A stretch of DNA of 64,000 nucleotides from Rhodeus uyekii (lineage: Eukaryota; Chordata; Actinopteri; Cypriniformes; Acheilognathidae): NCBI GenBank assembly GCA_037043235.1, contig JAWRVZ010000250.1:312501-376500 (forward strand), given 5' to 3'. Both the position numbers and the translations under genes were made by a program. A model generated the notes under the pieces. That model saw nothing but the letters and a program-made list of their open reading frames with translations. It was not told the DNA's origin and ran no database searches. Below are positions 47,541 to 60,049 of the stretch, piece by piece; positions within the stretch are counted from its first letter, which is position 1; each line of letters begins with the position of its first letter.

Positions 47541-48490
47541 AACATTGGGAATATTTGGGCAAGTATGCAGTCACTACATAGAATGGTGTAATAGTCCGTA
47601 TTTATTTATAGGCCTGTCCTCGCCACCGCAAGCGAAACATCCGCATTCAGCATCTCTACTTCAGCCCATTTTAATTTTTCCTGCCATTGAGAAAGGATAA
47701 TAAAGCTCATTGAGCAGTAAGCTCGAGTCTCAGGCAATGCCGCCCTCTTCCCGCAAGGAACAGGCTTTCCATCAGCGCCAGGCCACCGCCGCGAGCCCTC
47801 AGCAAACCGCGCTGCAGTTTCAGCTAACACTCTCTCTGTCCGTCAGCTCACACAAACAAGAGCAGCTGTAATGCTAAATCACGAGCAGTTTATGCCATCT
47901 CGATGCTACTGTTTCGGGGAATCCACGTGTGAAATGTGATTGTTTTAAACTAAAGCGCTGCTACCTCGCAGCTCAAGCAGTATCGCGCACCGAAGTCAGA
48001 TCGCGCTCATTACAGTCTGATCGAGTGCTCAGCCGCCCACACAAGTATCAAGAACTTATTGGCAACACTGCCTGGATGATTCAACTTAATCACCTATTAA
48101 GTGGACTCACTGGAAAATAAACCATATGCACTTCTTATTTCAAAGTAATTCACTGCCTTCATTGTCTTCAATCCTTTAAGTCTTATAAGTCTATGATATT
48201 TGAATGATCTATTTAAATCTATGATCTAGGTTTATTTAAAGCCAATAAGTTTGTGAACTTTCATCAACTTTGATATTCCGAATTCCAAAAGGTAAGTAAG
48301 TGTGTTTTGTCTTTAATATACAACATGCACCTGATATAAATTCAACTCCCCGTCAATTTATAATTGAAAGGTTATTTACTTAATGGAAATCAGTGTTTTT
48401 TACAAACCATAGTGGTGTTTTATTATTACTTGCGTATATTTAAATGTCTGTAACCTATAATAATCTTTAAGAGATTGAAAACACTGATTA
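47541..48490. other. Unassigned spacer
   Basis: No gene or clear element; AT-rich from 48120 on. Confidence 0.4.
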
Positions 48491-48497
48491 GCAACAA

Positions 48498-51400
48498 GTG
48501 TTGAGCGCTTTCTCCGGCTCAGGGCCAGCAAACGTGTTTGAATTCAGCAAGCGTGATGCCCCGCCTTCCGCTACAATGTCCAAGTTTGAGCTGTACATAT
48601 CTGTACATGTCAAGTTCCTTCACCATATCCCACCGATGAAAGGAGCTCTTGCGCTCAACAAAACACAGTGTGGTCGTCGGCCCAGTCGCACCGCTCCTCG
48701 TACCCCATGACTCCAATGCTTGCTCTTTCCTCCACCATCAAGACATCCAACATCTTCTTCATATTCAACTTCCTCTGACACCTTAGCACGTCCATCAAAA
48801 AAGAAATGGACAGTACCGGAATTTGGACTAGCTCTAATCAGCGACGACGTACATTTCTCCAGGAGGTTGCAAAAAGCGGAATCTTACAAGCTATATGTCT
48901 TTCTTCAGCCAGCTTCTTATCTTCATTCAAACCACAAACAAACAAGGAAAACACGGATTACCTCAAAACCACACTCTCAAATCTCCTTCTCTCTCCCACG
49001 GAAGGCCAGATCTTCGATCATCTCATCGCAGCAGCAGACTCTCTGTAAGTCTGGGCAGCTGCCAGAGCTAGCTCTCCTCTCCACACAGCAGAGTGAATCA
49101 CCAGACCCCACGAGCCATCCCCCAACGACATACGCCATCCTTCAAGCACAAGCTTGCTTCCGCCAACCGTGCAGGCTAAGCCTCACCAGCATATACCTAT
49201 TTCTAACCCTCTTCCTTACGTCTGGCCTGCAGCCCCTCCATCCAGTTCTAACATGAGGCTGCCTCCGCTAGCGGTGCAGGCCCAGACGCCCTGCTTTTCC
49301 CTAACCTCTCCCTCTTTTCAATCTTTATAATCCTCTCCAGGCTCCAGGGGCCGACCCAATCGTGAGGTTGCCTCTGCATGCGCCCCTGGCCTCTATTCCT
49401 CCTAATTGCAATACCACTGGCCATTCCACCAAATGCGGACATCGACTTACCATCCCAGTGGACACCCTAATCAAAAGAGCCTTCACGATCGGTCCTTTTA
49501 ACGCTTCATCTTTCGCAAGTTTCCATATCAGCCCTATTGGAGTGGCTACCAGAAATGTTCAGGTAAAAACACCTAATTGTCCCGCACAATTGTCCGTACC
49601 CAAGCGTAAACGCTATTCCTCTCGAAGAATACTCTCTCCATTGCCACAATATCGAAACTCCGGTCGTGACACTTGGCTCGCAAAATCAACTTCACTTCAG
49701 CTTTCAAAGCGATGCCCATCCACCCAGATCTTGGCATCTTTTCGGAGTGCGTTGGCGCAAAGTGTTCTATTTCCGTCCGCCTAACGTTCGGGTGCAAAGC
49801 AGCCCAATGACATTTTACATGTTATCAGAAGCAATTTGTTGGATCCTGTCAAAGAAGCATCAAATTCCTTACAACATCCACCTGCTTGACAACTTCCTAA
49901 TTATCTTGCCTCCCGGCTCCATCCCAGCCACCCATCTTCTTACAGTTCAAAGTTTTTGCCGAGCTCGAAATTCCAACCACCCAGGATAAAACAATAGGTC
50001 CAGTAACATCCGGTTTACAGACTTTTCTGGGCATCTACCCAAATTCAGCAAAAAACTCAACCCACCAACCCAGACACCTGACAACCAATAACTCCTGAAA
50101 TACTCTCCAAATGCAACTTCACCCAACAAAGAGGTTTCCACCCCATAAATACTGCCCGCACCCTCGACGCTACGGTCATACTGGCTTTTCGGATCCCTTT
50201 TAGATACTCAGAACTCACCAGCACACAGGAGTTGCATTCGATCAAACCAGTCTCTCATCAAAGAAGCCCAACAAACACTCACCAACTAAAGTGTCAGCTT
50301 GTTTTCACAAACTCAAACCTATAATCTCACCTCGTTAGTAGGAACCTTTCCATCATAATTGCTGCAGCAGCATCTATCCACTTGCCAACAAGATCCAACT
50401 CCACTATTCTACCACCCCTGCTCCCACAGAGCTTATTTCTCCATCCAGATGGCCCCATTACTTCAGCAACATCATTCTTCCTCCAGTTCCTCCACTGCTG
50501 CAGCAGAGGGGCACCGCCACGCTCCCGCATGAGCTCAGTTCAAATGGAAATTATTCCACTGCCGCCTCCATTGCTGCAGCAATGATGTTCCCACACACTC
50601 TCGCAGGAGTCAGCAAGGGGAAATTATCCCACTACCGCTGCAGTGATGTTATGCTTTGTTCATCCTGGCCATTTGGATTCCTCAGATGCTCATAACTCAC
50701 CGTCACATCCAGCTTTAACCCAAAAGTACATCCTACAAATTCCGACTTGTCAGTGCTGGACGACGAAACCATTTCTTACTTCATCAAACGAAGAAACACC
50801 ATTTCACCTACATCTCTAATCTTCCATCACCAATCTAACCATATCAAATCCTCCTAGCCTACCTCCATTTCAGAAACTCGCAAGCTAAACTCCCATTCGA
50901 CCCACTCTCCATAGACGATTCCAACCCATTACACGTTTTGGTTCCAAACTTCTTAAAGCTACGCTACTCCAAACCGGATTCTCAACAGACCATTTATCCA
51001 GCCATTCATTTCAAATACAAGCATTGCGCTGCTGGTCTTCAGAAGCTTTCAAGAGCCACATCAGATCAAACAGATCGCACATCAAACAAGCTCTTCAAAC
51101 TCTGTTAAGCATCAGCTCCTCCCCACTTACAACTTCATGGCCACTGCTTTCCATTGCCGCAGCAGTGACGCTCCCGCAGGAGCCAGGTCTCTCAATCCTC
51201 CACTGCCGCAGCAGCAACGCTCAGCCAGTTCTCTCTAATTATCCACTGCCGCAGAAGTGACACTCCCACAGGAGTCAGCCAAGGGGAAATTATCCCACTG
51301 CAGCAGCAGTGATGCTATGTTTATCCTGGGCTTTCGGATTCCTCAGATGCTCAGAACTCACCGTCACATCCAGCTTTAACCCAAAAGTACATCCTACAAT

Positions 51401-53235
51401 TTCTGACTTGCCAGTACTGGACAAAGAAACCATCTCTTATTTTCATTAAACAAAGCAAGACCAACCTAACAAGAAAAGGCCACTTCATCAACATCTTCAA
51501 TCTTCCATCACCAATCCAGCCATCTCAAACCCTCTCAGCCTACCTCCATTTCAGAAACTCACAGGTCAAACTACCATCTGACCCAATCTTCATAGATAAT
51601 TCCAACCACCCCATCTCACATTTCTGGTTCCAAATACACTTAAAGCTACGCTACTCCATACTGGCTTCCCAACAGACCAATTTTCCAGCCAATCTTTATG
51701 CATAGGTGCAGCAACCACCCAACAGGCCTTTCCCAACAGCAGATACAAGCACTGGGCCGCTGGACTTCAGAAGCTCAAGAGCTACATCCGATCAGACAGA
51801 TCAGACATCAAACAAGCCCAACAAACTCTCATCAGTTAATATCTGCTCCTTTCCACATACTATCTTCACAGCCAAAGCTTTCCACTGCCGAAGTAGTGAT
51901 GCTCCAGAAGGAACCCAGCCCTGGAAACCCCTCCATCACCGTAGCAATGATGTTCCCCTACACACCCCACAGGAGTAAGCCTAAGGGGAAATTACTCCAC
52001 TGCCGCAGCAGTGAGGCTCCCGCAGGAGCTCCGTTCCAAACTTGCTTCCATTGCCGCAGCAATAATGTTCCCCAACACTCGCACAGGAGTCAGCCTAAGG
52101 GGAAAATACTCCATGACCGCAGGAGCTCAGTACTGAATTTGCCTCCATTGTCGCAACAGTGATGCTCCCGCAGGAGCCAGTTCTCTCGGATTCTCCACCG
52201 CTGCAGCAGTGATGCACCTCCACGCTCCGTCAGGAGCTCAGTTCAATGGAAATTCCACTGCCGCAGCAGTGACACTCTCACTGGAGCCAGTTCTCTCGAA
52301 TTTCTCCACTGCCGCAGCAGTGACACTCCTGCAGGAGCTCAGCTACATGGGTGACTTGCCTTCATGCTCCCACGGGAGTCCAGTCCTTGGAAATTGACCT
52401 CCATCATCATCACAGCCTCCTTGCTTTAGCCAGCAGTTCAGTGTCTCCTGAAAGGTTCCATTTGCTGCGGCTGTGATGTGCCTTCCTGCGCTCGCAGCGT
52501 CCCAGGGGAACCAGGTTTTCACCCAACTCGCCTTCTCGCAACAAGTTGAACAATAAGCGCATCTCCAATGCTAAAGAAATACCATCTCCTTCGGACCTCA
52601 AGCCTTCTACAGCCAATCACCAGTGATACTCATCTTCCGAACACAAACACCAAACTTCCTTACTGAAGAGACAAGAAGCCCTCCCGAACTCGGGACTAAC
52701 CCCCCCCCCCCCCCTTCAGCTTTCACCTCGCAATTTTTGGGGGTCATCAACATCTTCCTAGCGGCTGTCTGACTTGGTTGCAATTTTTGGGGGAGTGCTC
52801 CAGGTTCGGGCTAAATACCGAGCTCGGAGCCCTCTCCTCGAACAGCACGCCGAATACGCTTACCATTTACTGCTCCTGAATCATTTGTAAGTGTGAACTC
52901 GTGAAATGATGTTTTATTAACAAAGTTCGGGAGGAGCACGTTCAAAGGATTAACGCAATCAACTCGTCATCAGCAATTACCTCATCCTATCAGCAGGAGA
53001 GGAAGCATGTATATATAGACATGTTTGACTCACCTACACCTCTTGACGGTTTACGGCATCCCTCCACCACCCCAACTCCTCACACTTAATCATTCCTATC
53101 AAAGTCAGGATACGGGGGGAGTGCTCCAGGTTCGGGCTGAATACCGAGCTCGGAGCCCTCTCCTCGGACAGCACGCCAAATACGCTTACCATTTACTGCT
53201 CCTGAATCATTTGTAAGTGTGAACTTGTGAAATAA
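48498..53235 (+). mobile_element. Decayed DIRS-type (tyrosine recombinase) retrotransposon
   Basis: No frame longer than ~180 codons is intact. A reverse-transcriptase stretch lies at ~49700-49925 (WHLFGVRWRKVFYF...SSPMTFYMLSEAICWIL...YNIHLLDNFLIILPPGS; the YLDD-type site has become LLDN). A tyrosine-recombinase C-terminus appears twice (HSFQIQALRCWSSEAFKSHIR at ~51003-51065 and QQQIQALGRWTSEAQE at ~51730-51780). The repeated recombinase belongs to a ~600-bp direct duplication (50593-51185 and 51250-51915). 50470-52420 is dotted with a CCACTGCCGCAGCAGTGAC...CAGGAGC minisatellite. Two 119-bp direct repeats (52789-52907 and 53115-53233) lie at the right end, like the split repeats of DIRS elements. 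Confidence 0.75.
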
Positions 53236-53280
53236 TATATATATATAACCACCAACAGTTTTCCCCCAACAGACTGGAAG

Positions 53281-54423
53281 TAGTGATGTTACGTCTGACA
53301 CCGAAGCTCCGAAGCTTGCTTCAAACTCGAACGGGCTTTGCAATAAACCACTGCTTCGGAGCTTGTATCATTACGTCACTAGTCACGTGAAAATGACGTT
53401 TGAAGCAAACACACTGCTTCACTCCAGCAGTGAACCACCTGACAGCCCGATCCAGTGTTGACGGGTTGAAACCTGGCGGCTGTATTTCTTATAAAAGTGA
53501 AACCAAACCGTGGGTTGTAGTAGACGCTGTTTGCGTTATTGTTGAGGAGAGTGGATTTATTTATTTTTTTCAGTGTTCTATATTTAAAGCAGTATATCCT
53601 CATTTATATCAGCTTTCTAAACTGTTTTTGTGTACTCCTGCATCATCTGTTCCAAGCGAGAGAATGTTCTCTAAAGCTGGCGAAATAGTAAAACAGAAAA
53701 AAAGAAATCGCCTTTCACCAAAGACTGGAGAAAATAATTTTTCTGAATAAAAACCATCCCATTTCATGAACACTTTGTCTAAGCCTTCTGCATGTACCCA
53801 AAGCACACCCTCTGCCACATTTTTATTTATGTATTTGTATTATTAAAGAACATACGAACATTGTTACATAAAAACATGCATCAAAGACAAAAACTTCTAA
53901 ACCCTCTGCTACATTATAGAAGTACACAAAAATATCAGTCCCACCAGTTAACATGTTATAGAGTTCTGCTCCCCACAGCTTTCATGCATGATACTGCCCG
54001 TTGGTATTTTAAAAGAAACCATTGGAATTTCTATGATGGTTTCCAACTTTTTTTAAGTTGGTCTGATCTTCTGTCCTTGTCTAAAGAAATAATTACACAC
54101 ACATCATGCTTAATGTTTTATTATCAAGGTGAACATGAAATTCATCAGTATCTGTAATATTCACCTACATAAATGAGTTTCACAGCACTAACACTGTTTC
54201 AGCTTTGATCGCCTCAGTAAACACGTAATAAACGGGTCGTTAACATATAAGCCTACTTCAATTTTATGGTTATCAGCTTTGCTGCATTACATTTACTTCA
54301 CCAGGAGATGGTGCTGCAATTTCCATCTGAACGAAGCTTTGAGTAATTAACCATTTTCGACACAATTGTATCAGAAAGCAATGATGCTTCGAAATGCTTC
54401 CATGGCCATTATGGCCATCACTA
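53281..54423 (+). mobile_element. hAT element F with transposase dimerisation domain
   Basis: Ends TAGTGATG and CATCACTA are flanked by the exact 8-bp duplication ACTGGAAG (53273-53280 and 54424-54431). The plus strand 53560-53750 encodes the conserved hAT C-terminal dimerisation domain (YPHLYQLSKLFLCTPASS, VPSERMFSKAGEIVKQKKRN). Upstream transposase sequence is missing. Subterminal GAAGCTTCG/CGAAGCTTTG motifs occur at both ends. Confidence 0.92.
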
Positions 54424-54431
54424 ACTGGAAG

Positions 54432-56130
54432 GAATCAGACATCCAGAAGAGTGAATAATATGTTGATTAAATACTAAATACAGCAATTGTTAAAAATAAA
54501 TGTGATTCATTCCATGTATTTAGCACATAAAAATATATTATTTTTGTTGAATTGTGAAGGTCTTCTGTGTGCAGGAGGATGAACGAGGAGAGCAGGTTGA
54601 ACTGAAACGTCTCTTTATTAGAACAAAATCAAGCATTTTAATATAAAACTAAAGGAGCACACTAGTTCAAAACTCAGAGAAACGTTTCATGGGGAACAAG
54701 GAACACACACACATATCATTAACAACTGACCAAGACAAAGGAACACATGAGAGCTTATGAACAAGGGAAGATTGGGAACAGGTGACGAGACTAACGAGGG
54801 GAGTGATTGACGACAGGTGAGGGAAATGATACAGGAAGAACACAGAAATAAAAGGGAGAGTGAAGAACCACAATATGAATGTTAAACTGTGAAGTTGATG
54901 TCCAGGTTAGTTGAAAAATTATTCTCACTTTTCACACCAAGCTAAAATCATAATTGGAATAATTTATTCAGTACATTTTAAATTTTTTTGTCTGGAATTA
55001 TTTTCACTAGTGATAGATTTGCAAAACTCATACATGCATTTATTATGCACATTACACAAAACTCTAAACCAATCACACTTGTATCACAGCTCTTTGTTGA
55101 AAAGATTAAGTTGTGCTATTATTTTTTTCATTATTGTACATGTTCTCTCACAAAAGCCTGATATCAATGTAAACTTCATGTATGTACACAACCACAAAAT
55201 GACAAACCAAATGTGATAATCAAGAAAATGGACCATAGATAACTCTTAAATGTTCAAATCTAGTAGTTGCATTCAGGTAAAAACACTGTAAATGTAAATT
55301 AGGAATAGATTAAACTTTATTTCAGATAGAGAAGTTATTCAGTAAAGAACAGATGTTTGTTGTCTTTTTAAACAAATTGCCTATTTCTCTTGAGTAATTA
55401 ACAAGCTTTGATTGTAATAAAAATATCAGTTGCGCACAACATTCATTTCTATTTAAAATAATATTTTAAAATCTATATAAAAAATTTAATATATATATTT
55501 TTTTAAACCTAATATAAATGGAAAATAGATCAAACTCAGAACGGATGCTGTACTGGCCTTGTTAGATTATTCTGGCATTTAACTATCCAGTCAGTTAAAC
55601 AGTGCCTCAAAAAATTTCGCTGGAGACATCGGGACGTTTATGAAGTCAACTGTGAAACTAAAATATACAAAAGATTCAGTCACTACACATGAAATACAAA
55701 TATTACACATTAACAATAGAGAATAATTAACCAAAGAAAATACACATCTTAACTGGAGGATACAATAAACTTAACATTGAGTACTTACAAACAATGCGTC
55801 TAACAGACACAAAGAAAGACGATGCTTAAAGATGTTGCATAGTTACCACATTTTTCTGAACTGCTGCTGTACTACCTGCTTCCTGAATAAAGAGGTTGCC
55901 TAGACTGCTTTTCAAAATTAAAGTCCTCACTAAACTAGACATTCAAAATAATAAAATCCTTATTGTACTAATCCGTCCTGCACAGACGCAGGTTTGTCAC
56001 GTTACACTGACTGTAAGTCATGGGGTTCTTCAAAACTTGTATATTGCTATTGATTTTGTTTCTTTGTTTAAATGAGGATGAGAAATTGAAAATGATTCCT
56101 TCATAAACTGAGATGAGATGTTCTTCTTCT
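54432..56130. other. Spacer upstream of fucolectin gene
   Basis: No gene. 54555-54900 (CTCTTTATTAGAACAAAA..., AACAAGGAAC repeats) resembles a retroelement end on the minus strand but cannot be delimited. 54900-56130 is AT-rich. A short open frame at 56020 (MGFFKTCILLLILFLCLNEDE) looks like a signal peptide but has no obvious donor; it may be an alternative first exon of the lectin gene. Confidence 0.35.
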
Positions 56131-56137
56131 TTTCAGG

Positions 56138-59049
56138 ATGTATTGTTACAAGATTTTTTTTCTAACAATTTATACTGGATTGTGCGTCTCTGACTCCAAA
56201 GGTATGTGACATTTGGGAAATTAAAGCTTGTGATTTATTTATCTTTATTGCTTTGTGTGGCAAGCAGGGTGGGACCGAGAGCAGTGGGAACGGAATAAGG
56301 CCAGCTGTGCAATGGCAGCAGTTGTCTGTCATTTTGTTACTTTTATAATTAAACTGTTTAAGCTTTTGCTGGTTCCCTCCTGCTCCCCACCTCAAGAGTC
56401 AGTGTAACAATGTTAAAGGCTCATAGATGGAGGCAGGAACGGACAAAATGAAATTTTGAGGGCAAACCCTCATGGATGACTTAAACATAAACAAAACTAA
56501 AATGTAAAATCCAGGTCTGGTCCTCTCTCTTCTGAGACTCGAGGCCGGTGTGGTTTGAGTTGATTCTCATTAACTCCATTCCCACGACTCTCTGCCCTGC
56601 TCTACTTGCCACACTTTGAACCCGTCTTAAACTTTATTTTCATATCATCTTGAACAGGGAATCTTGCTCTCAATGCCGTGGCTGTGCAGTCCTCCTTAGG
56701 AAACCCACAGGCTTTAGCTAGACGTGCAGTAGATGGAAACATGGACTCAGATTTCAAGAAGAACTCATGCACTATGACTGCAGCTGAGTTTAATCCATGG
56801 TGGAGAGTTGACCTTGGAAATATCTACGGTGTACGTAACGTTTCCATCACTAATCGTGGAGACTGTTGCAAAGAGCGGCTTAGAGGAGCTCAGATTCGTG
56901 TCGGTAACAGTCTGGAGAACAACGGAAACAACAATGAACTGTAAGAAATGTTTCTGTCATCTTCCCATGTCGGATGTTCAATCTGGTTTAAACTTTTGCA
57001 CTTCCTGCACAAACCAACCACTCAGCCACAGCCATGGAGATGTACTTTATTTTATTCAGATTGTGATTAGACATTTGTATGTTTGGACAATTGTTTCTTA
57101 AAGCAATGCAGAATATAACATGAACAATAATTAGTATTGTGAATGCCATATAAAACCATTTGATCTCAGAACAGTTGAATTTAATTTAAACATGTGCATT
57201 GTTTTGCAAGACCTCTGGTTTTCATTTTAACACTGTTCTTTATGTATTTTAAGGGTTGCAACTATTCTCACTGCTTTTAGTGACACACAAACATTTTCTT
57301 TTGATCCTGTTTATGGCCGATATGTCAACATTGTTATACTTGGCAATGAAGAAATCCTTACTCTGTGTGAAGTCAAGGTGTTTGCAGGTAAGGGACAAAC
57401 AGAGAAGACTGTGATACAATTGTTTATATATTGATTAATGTGTGCATAACTGTTATTTTATTAACAGTCGAGACACCACCATACATTTGTGCTCCAAGTA
57501 AGTGTCCTTCATTAATTTGAATGTTTGTCAGTAATGCATATAATATTCTTAATGAACGTTTGGTAACCAACAAGGTATAATGCACATAGAGACAGCTGAT
57601 ATTGTAACAACCAAAAAAAACTCTTATTCTGATCATTATATTGGAATTATACTTGATCACATTGGAATGGAAAAATAAGGCGTACATTTATTATAAAACA
57701 GGTAATCTTGCTCTTGGTGCCAAAGCTGTCCAGTCTTCCACATACACGTCGGCAGGAGCTCAAAAGGCTGTCGACGGCAACAGGAATCCACTTTTCAACA
57801 TGGGGTCATGTAGTGTGACTGATGGGGACGAGAACCCCTGGTGGAGAGTTGACCTGTTGTATATCTACAAGATCACCAGGGTTATCATCATTAATTGTGG
57901 AGATTGTTCAGCAGAGAGGGTAAATGGTGTTCAGATCCGTATCGGCAACAGCCTGGAAAATAATGGCAACAATAATACGCTGTAAGTATTGCATCTCTTA
58001 AAATACTTTAAATGCAAATGAGTAAATAAGAATCTCTATAATATGCTTTATTTTTTTTTCTTTATTTTTTTTTTTAGTGTAATTCAAGATTTTTTTTTTT
58101 TTTATTATGAGAGAAAGACAAATTAACAAATCATAGGAGCTTATACAAATGATCAGTTACATACATACACGTATAGTGGGTAGAGAGACAATAACAAATT
58201 GAGAGGAAAAAAGACAAACAAACAAAAAAACAAAAAAAACAAACGCTGAATATAAATGTAGTGATGTAGTGATATAAATGTAGGTTAAGTTTAATCAATG
58301 GGGTATTTTACGTATAAAGATGTAGATAAGGGTAATTTAAGATGTTCATAATAACACTGAAACATTTATACTTGAGGTAGTATTCATACCAAAAAAAAAA
58401 CAATAATAACCGTAATGGCAGTAGTAGTAATAGCAATAATATTTATGACCGTAATAACCATAATAATAATAATAATAATAAAGTAATAAATAGTGGTAGC
58501 ATTAATAATTAATAGTAATATTAATCATGGTAGTAATATATTAATACGACCAGGCAATACAATTATTGTGGCGATATACTATGGTCTAGGTCAGGGAGCT
58601 GCTCCAGTGCTGCCAATGAGCCCAACCAACCGACCCCCCGGACACAAACCCCTCCATCTTATCCCCCTGGTACTCTCCCCAACGCCAGTAACACGCAACT
58701 CAATTGAACTTCAATGCTCTGTTAAGTCCTTTTTACATAAAATAAACTTGGTAAACTTAATATGCTTTATGCCGTTTTGATGCACGCCCCTCTCCATCTG
58801 TTACGTTGTGTCTTCACAGAGCTGCAACTGTTGACTCTATCCCAGCTGGAGCTACAAAACCATTTGTGTTTAAACCGGTTTACGGGCGCTATGTCAACCT
58901 TATTATACCTGGGCGCAAAGAGTATCTCACACTGTGTGAGGTTGAGGTGTTTGCAGGTGAGTGATTTAAAAAGAGAGACATTGTGTGAAGACATTTGTAC
59001 TGTGTTTTTTGCCTTCAATTGTATTTTTCTGATTTCATTGCCAGATTAA
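56138..59049 (+). CDS. F-type lectin (fucolectin) with two tandem domains
   Basis: This is a secreted fish fucolectin-family protein (F5/8 type C fold); the family binds fucose on glycans in innate recognition. Seven exons join in phase to 310 codons: 56138-56201 (signal-like MYCYKIFFLTIYTGLCVS), 56658-56940, 57254-57387, 57468-57497 (linker VETPPYICAP), 57702-57981, 58820-58956 and 59045-59049 (AT+TAA stop). All introns are GT-AG. Each domain spans two exons: NLALNAVAVQSS...NPWWRVDL...NGNNNEL plus GRYVNIVILG...LCEVKVFA, and NLALGAKAVQSS...NPWWRVDL plus GRYVNLIIPG...LCEVEVFA. Domain 1 keeps RGDCCKER, but the binding His of the SCTH block is Met. Domain 2 has CGDCSAER and no such His (SCSVT), so binding may be altered. 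The start exon is the least certain part. Confidence 0.88.
58050..58560. repeat. Low-complexity sequence in fucolectin intron 5
   Basis: T runs, A runs and (AAT/ATA)n repeats. No coding. Confidence 0.7.
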
Positions 59050-59178
59050 GTGGAATGATGTTACACCACAGTCCTCTGATCCTATAAGCAAAATACTAAT
59101 TTATATAAAGTATACTAAAATACTGTTTTCTGAGCATTGATTGTTTGAATCTATCTTTGTTTCTTTTCTTTAAACATG

Positions 59179-59184
59179 AATAAA
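59179..59184 (+). terminator. Polyadenylation signal of the fucolectin gene
   Basis: AATAAA lies 130 bases after the stop codon. Confidence 0.55.
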
Positions 59185-59689
59185 TTACTAGAGTATTGCA
59201 TGTTTGGTTCTGTGTTAAATAAGGCTCATCTTGATGTTCACAGTGAGGTGTAGTGTTACAAACCCAAACAGCAAAATAGTGTCCGACCAGTCCAGCCAAA
59301 TCTATTTGAGGAGAATTGCATTTATTTTATTTTTGTTGAAGAGAAATGACAAAATCAATGATTCTGTCCAGGCTTGAGTCCCAGAATCAACCTTCAATGT
59401 TACCCCAAAAAACGTATTGTTTTCAAACCATAACAGAAATGTCAATAAGAATGAAAATGGGAGCAACCGTTTCATGAGAGAGCCTGACCAAAATCTCAAA
59501 CGATAAAGGAACTAACCCAAAAATCACCTGGAGAATAATGATCCAGAAGAAAGTATTTTTAACATTAGCAAAATGGCAAAGTGAGAAATGATCAAGACAT
59601 TTAATTTGTTCAATAAAGAAATTGTGCATAACAAAATCCAGAGTTTTTACTCAAACCACTCAATATAAATCAACATTATTCTGGGATGA

Positions 59690-59860
59690 AAATCTGAAAA
59701 CATCTTTCTGCTTAAATCTCTTCTTCTTTCATACATCATCCAATCGCCTCATAACTGACTGAATTTAGCTGGTCAATCAGAACACCTGTTGTAATGGACT
59801 CACAACCTCTTTGGTTCTTGCTGACGCTCAAATGTGATGAGTAACTTGAGAATGAAACGC
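59690..59860 (-). repeat. Dispersed repeat, uninterrupted copy (empty site)
   Basis: Read on the minus strand it matches 46950-47084 plus 47464-47540, but without the 379-bp LTR at AACAGGTGTTCTGATTGACC. It defines the pre-insertion sequence of the solo LTR. Confidence 0.75.
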
Positions 59861-60049
59861 ACAGAATGTGTGTCCAGCTCTGCTGTTTCATCAGTTCACC
59901 AGTTCATCAGTTTTTTATATAATTCACACATTCACAGTGTTTCAATACATTCAGTATAATAAAAATAAATGGTAGTATAATAATTTAATGGTTTTTATTC
60001 TGCTAAATTGCAGGACATGTGATCATGTAATATATTATATATAGTATCC

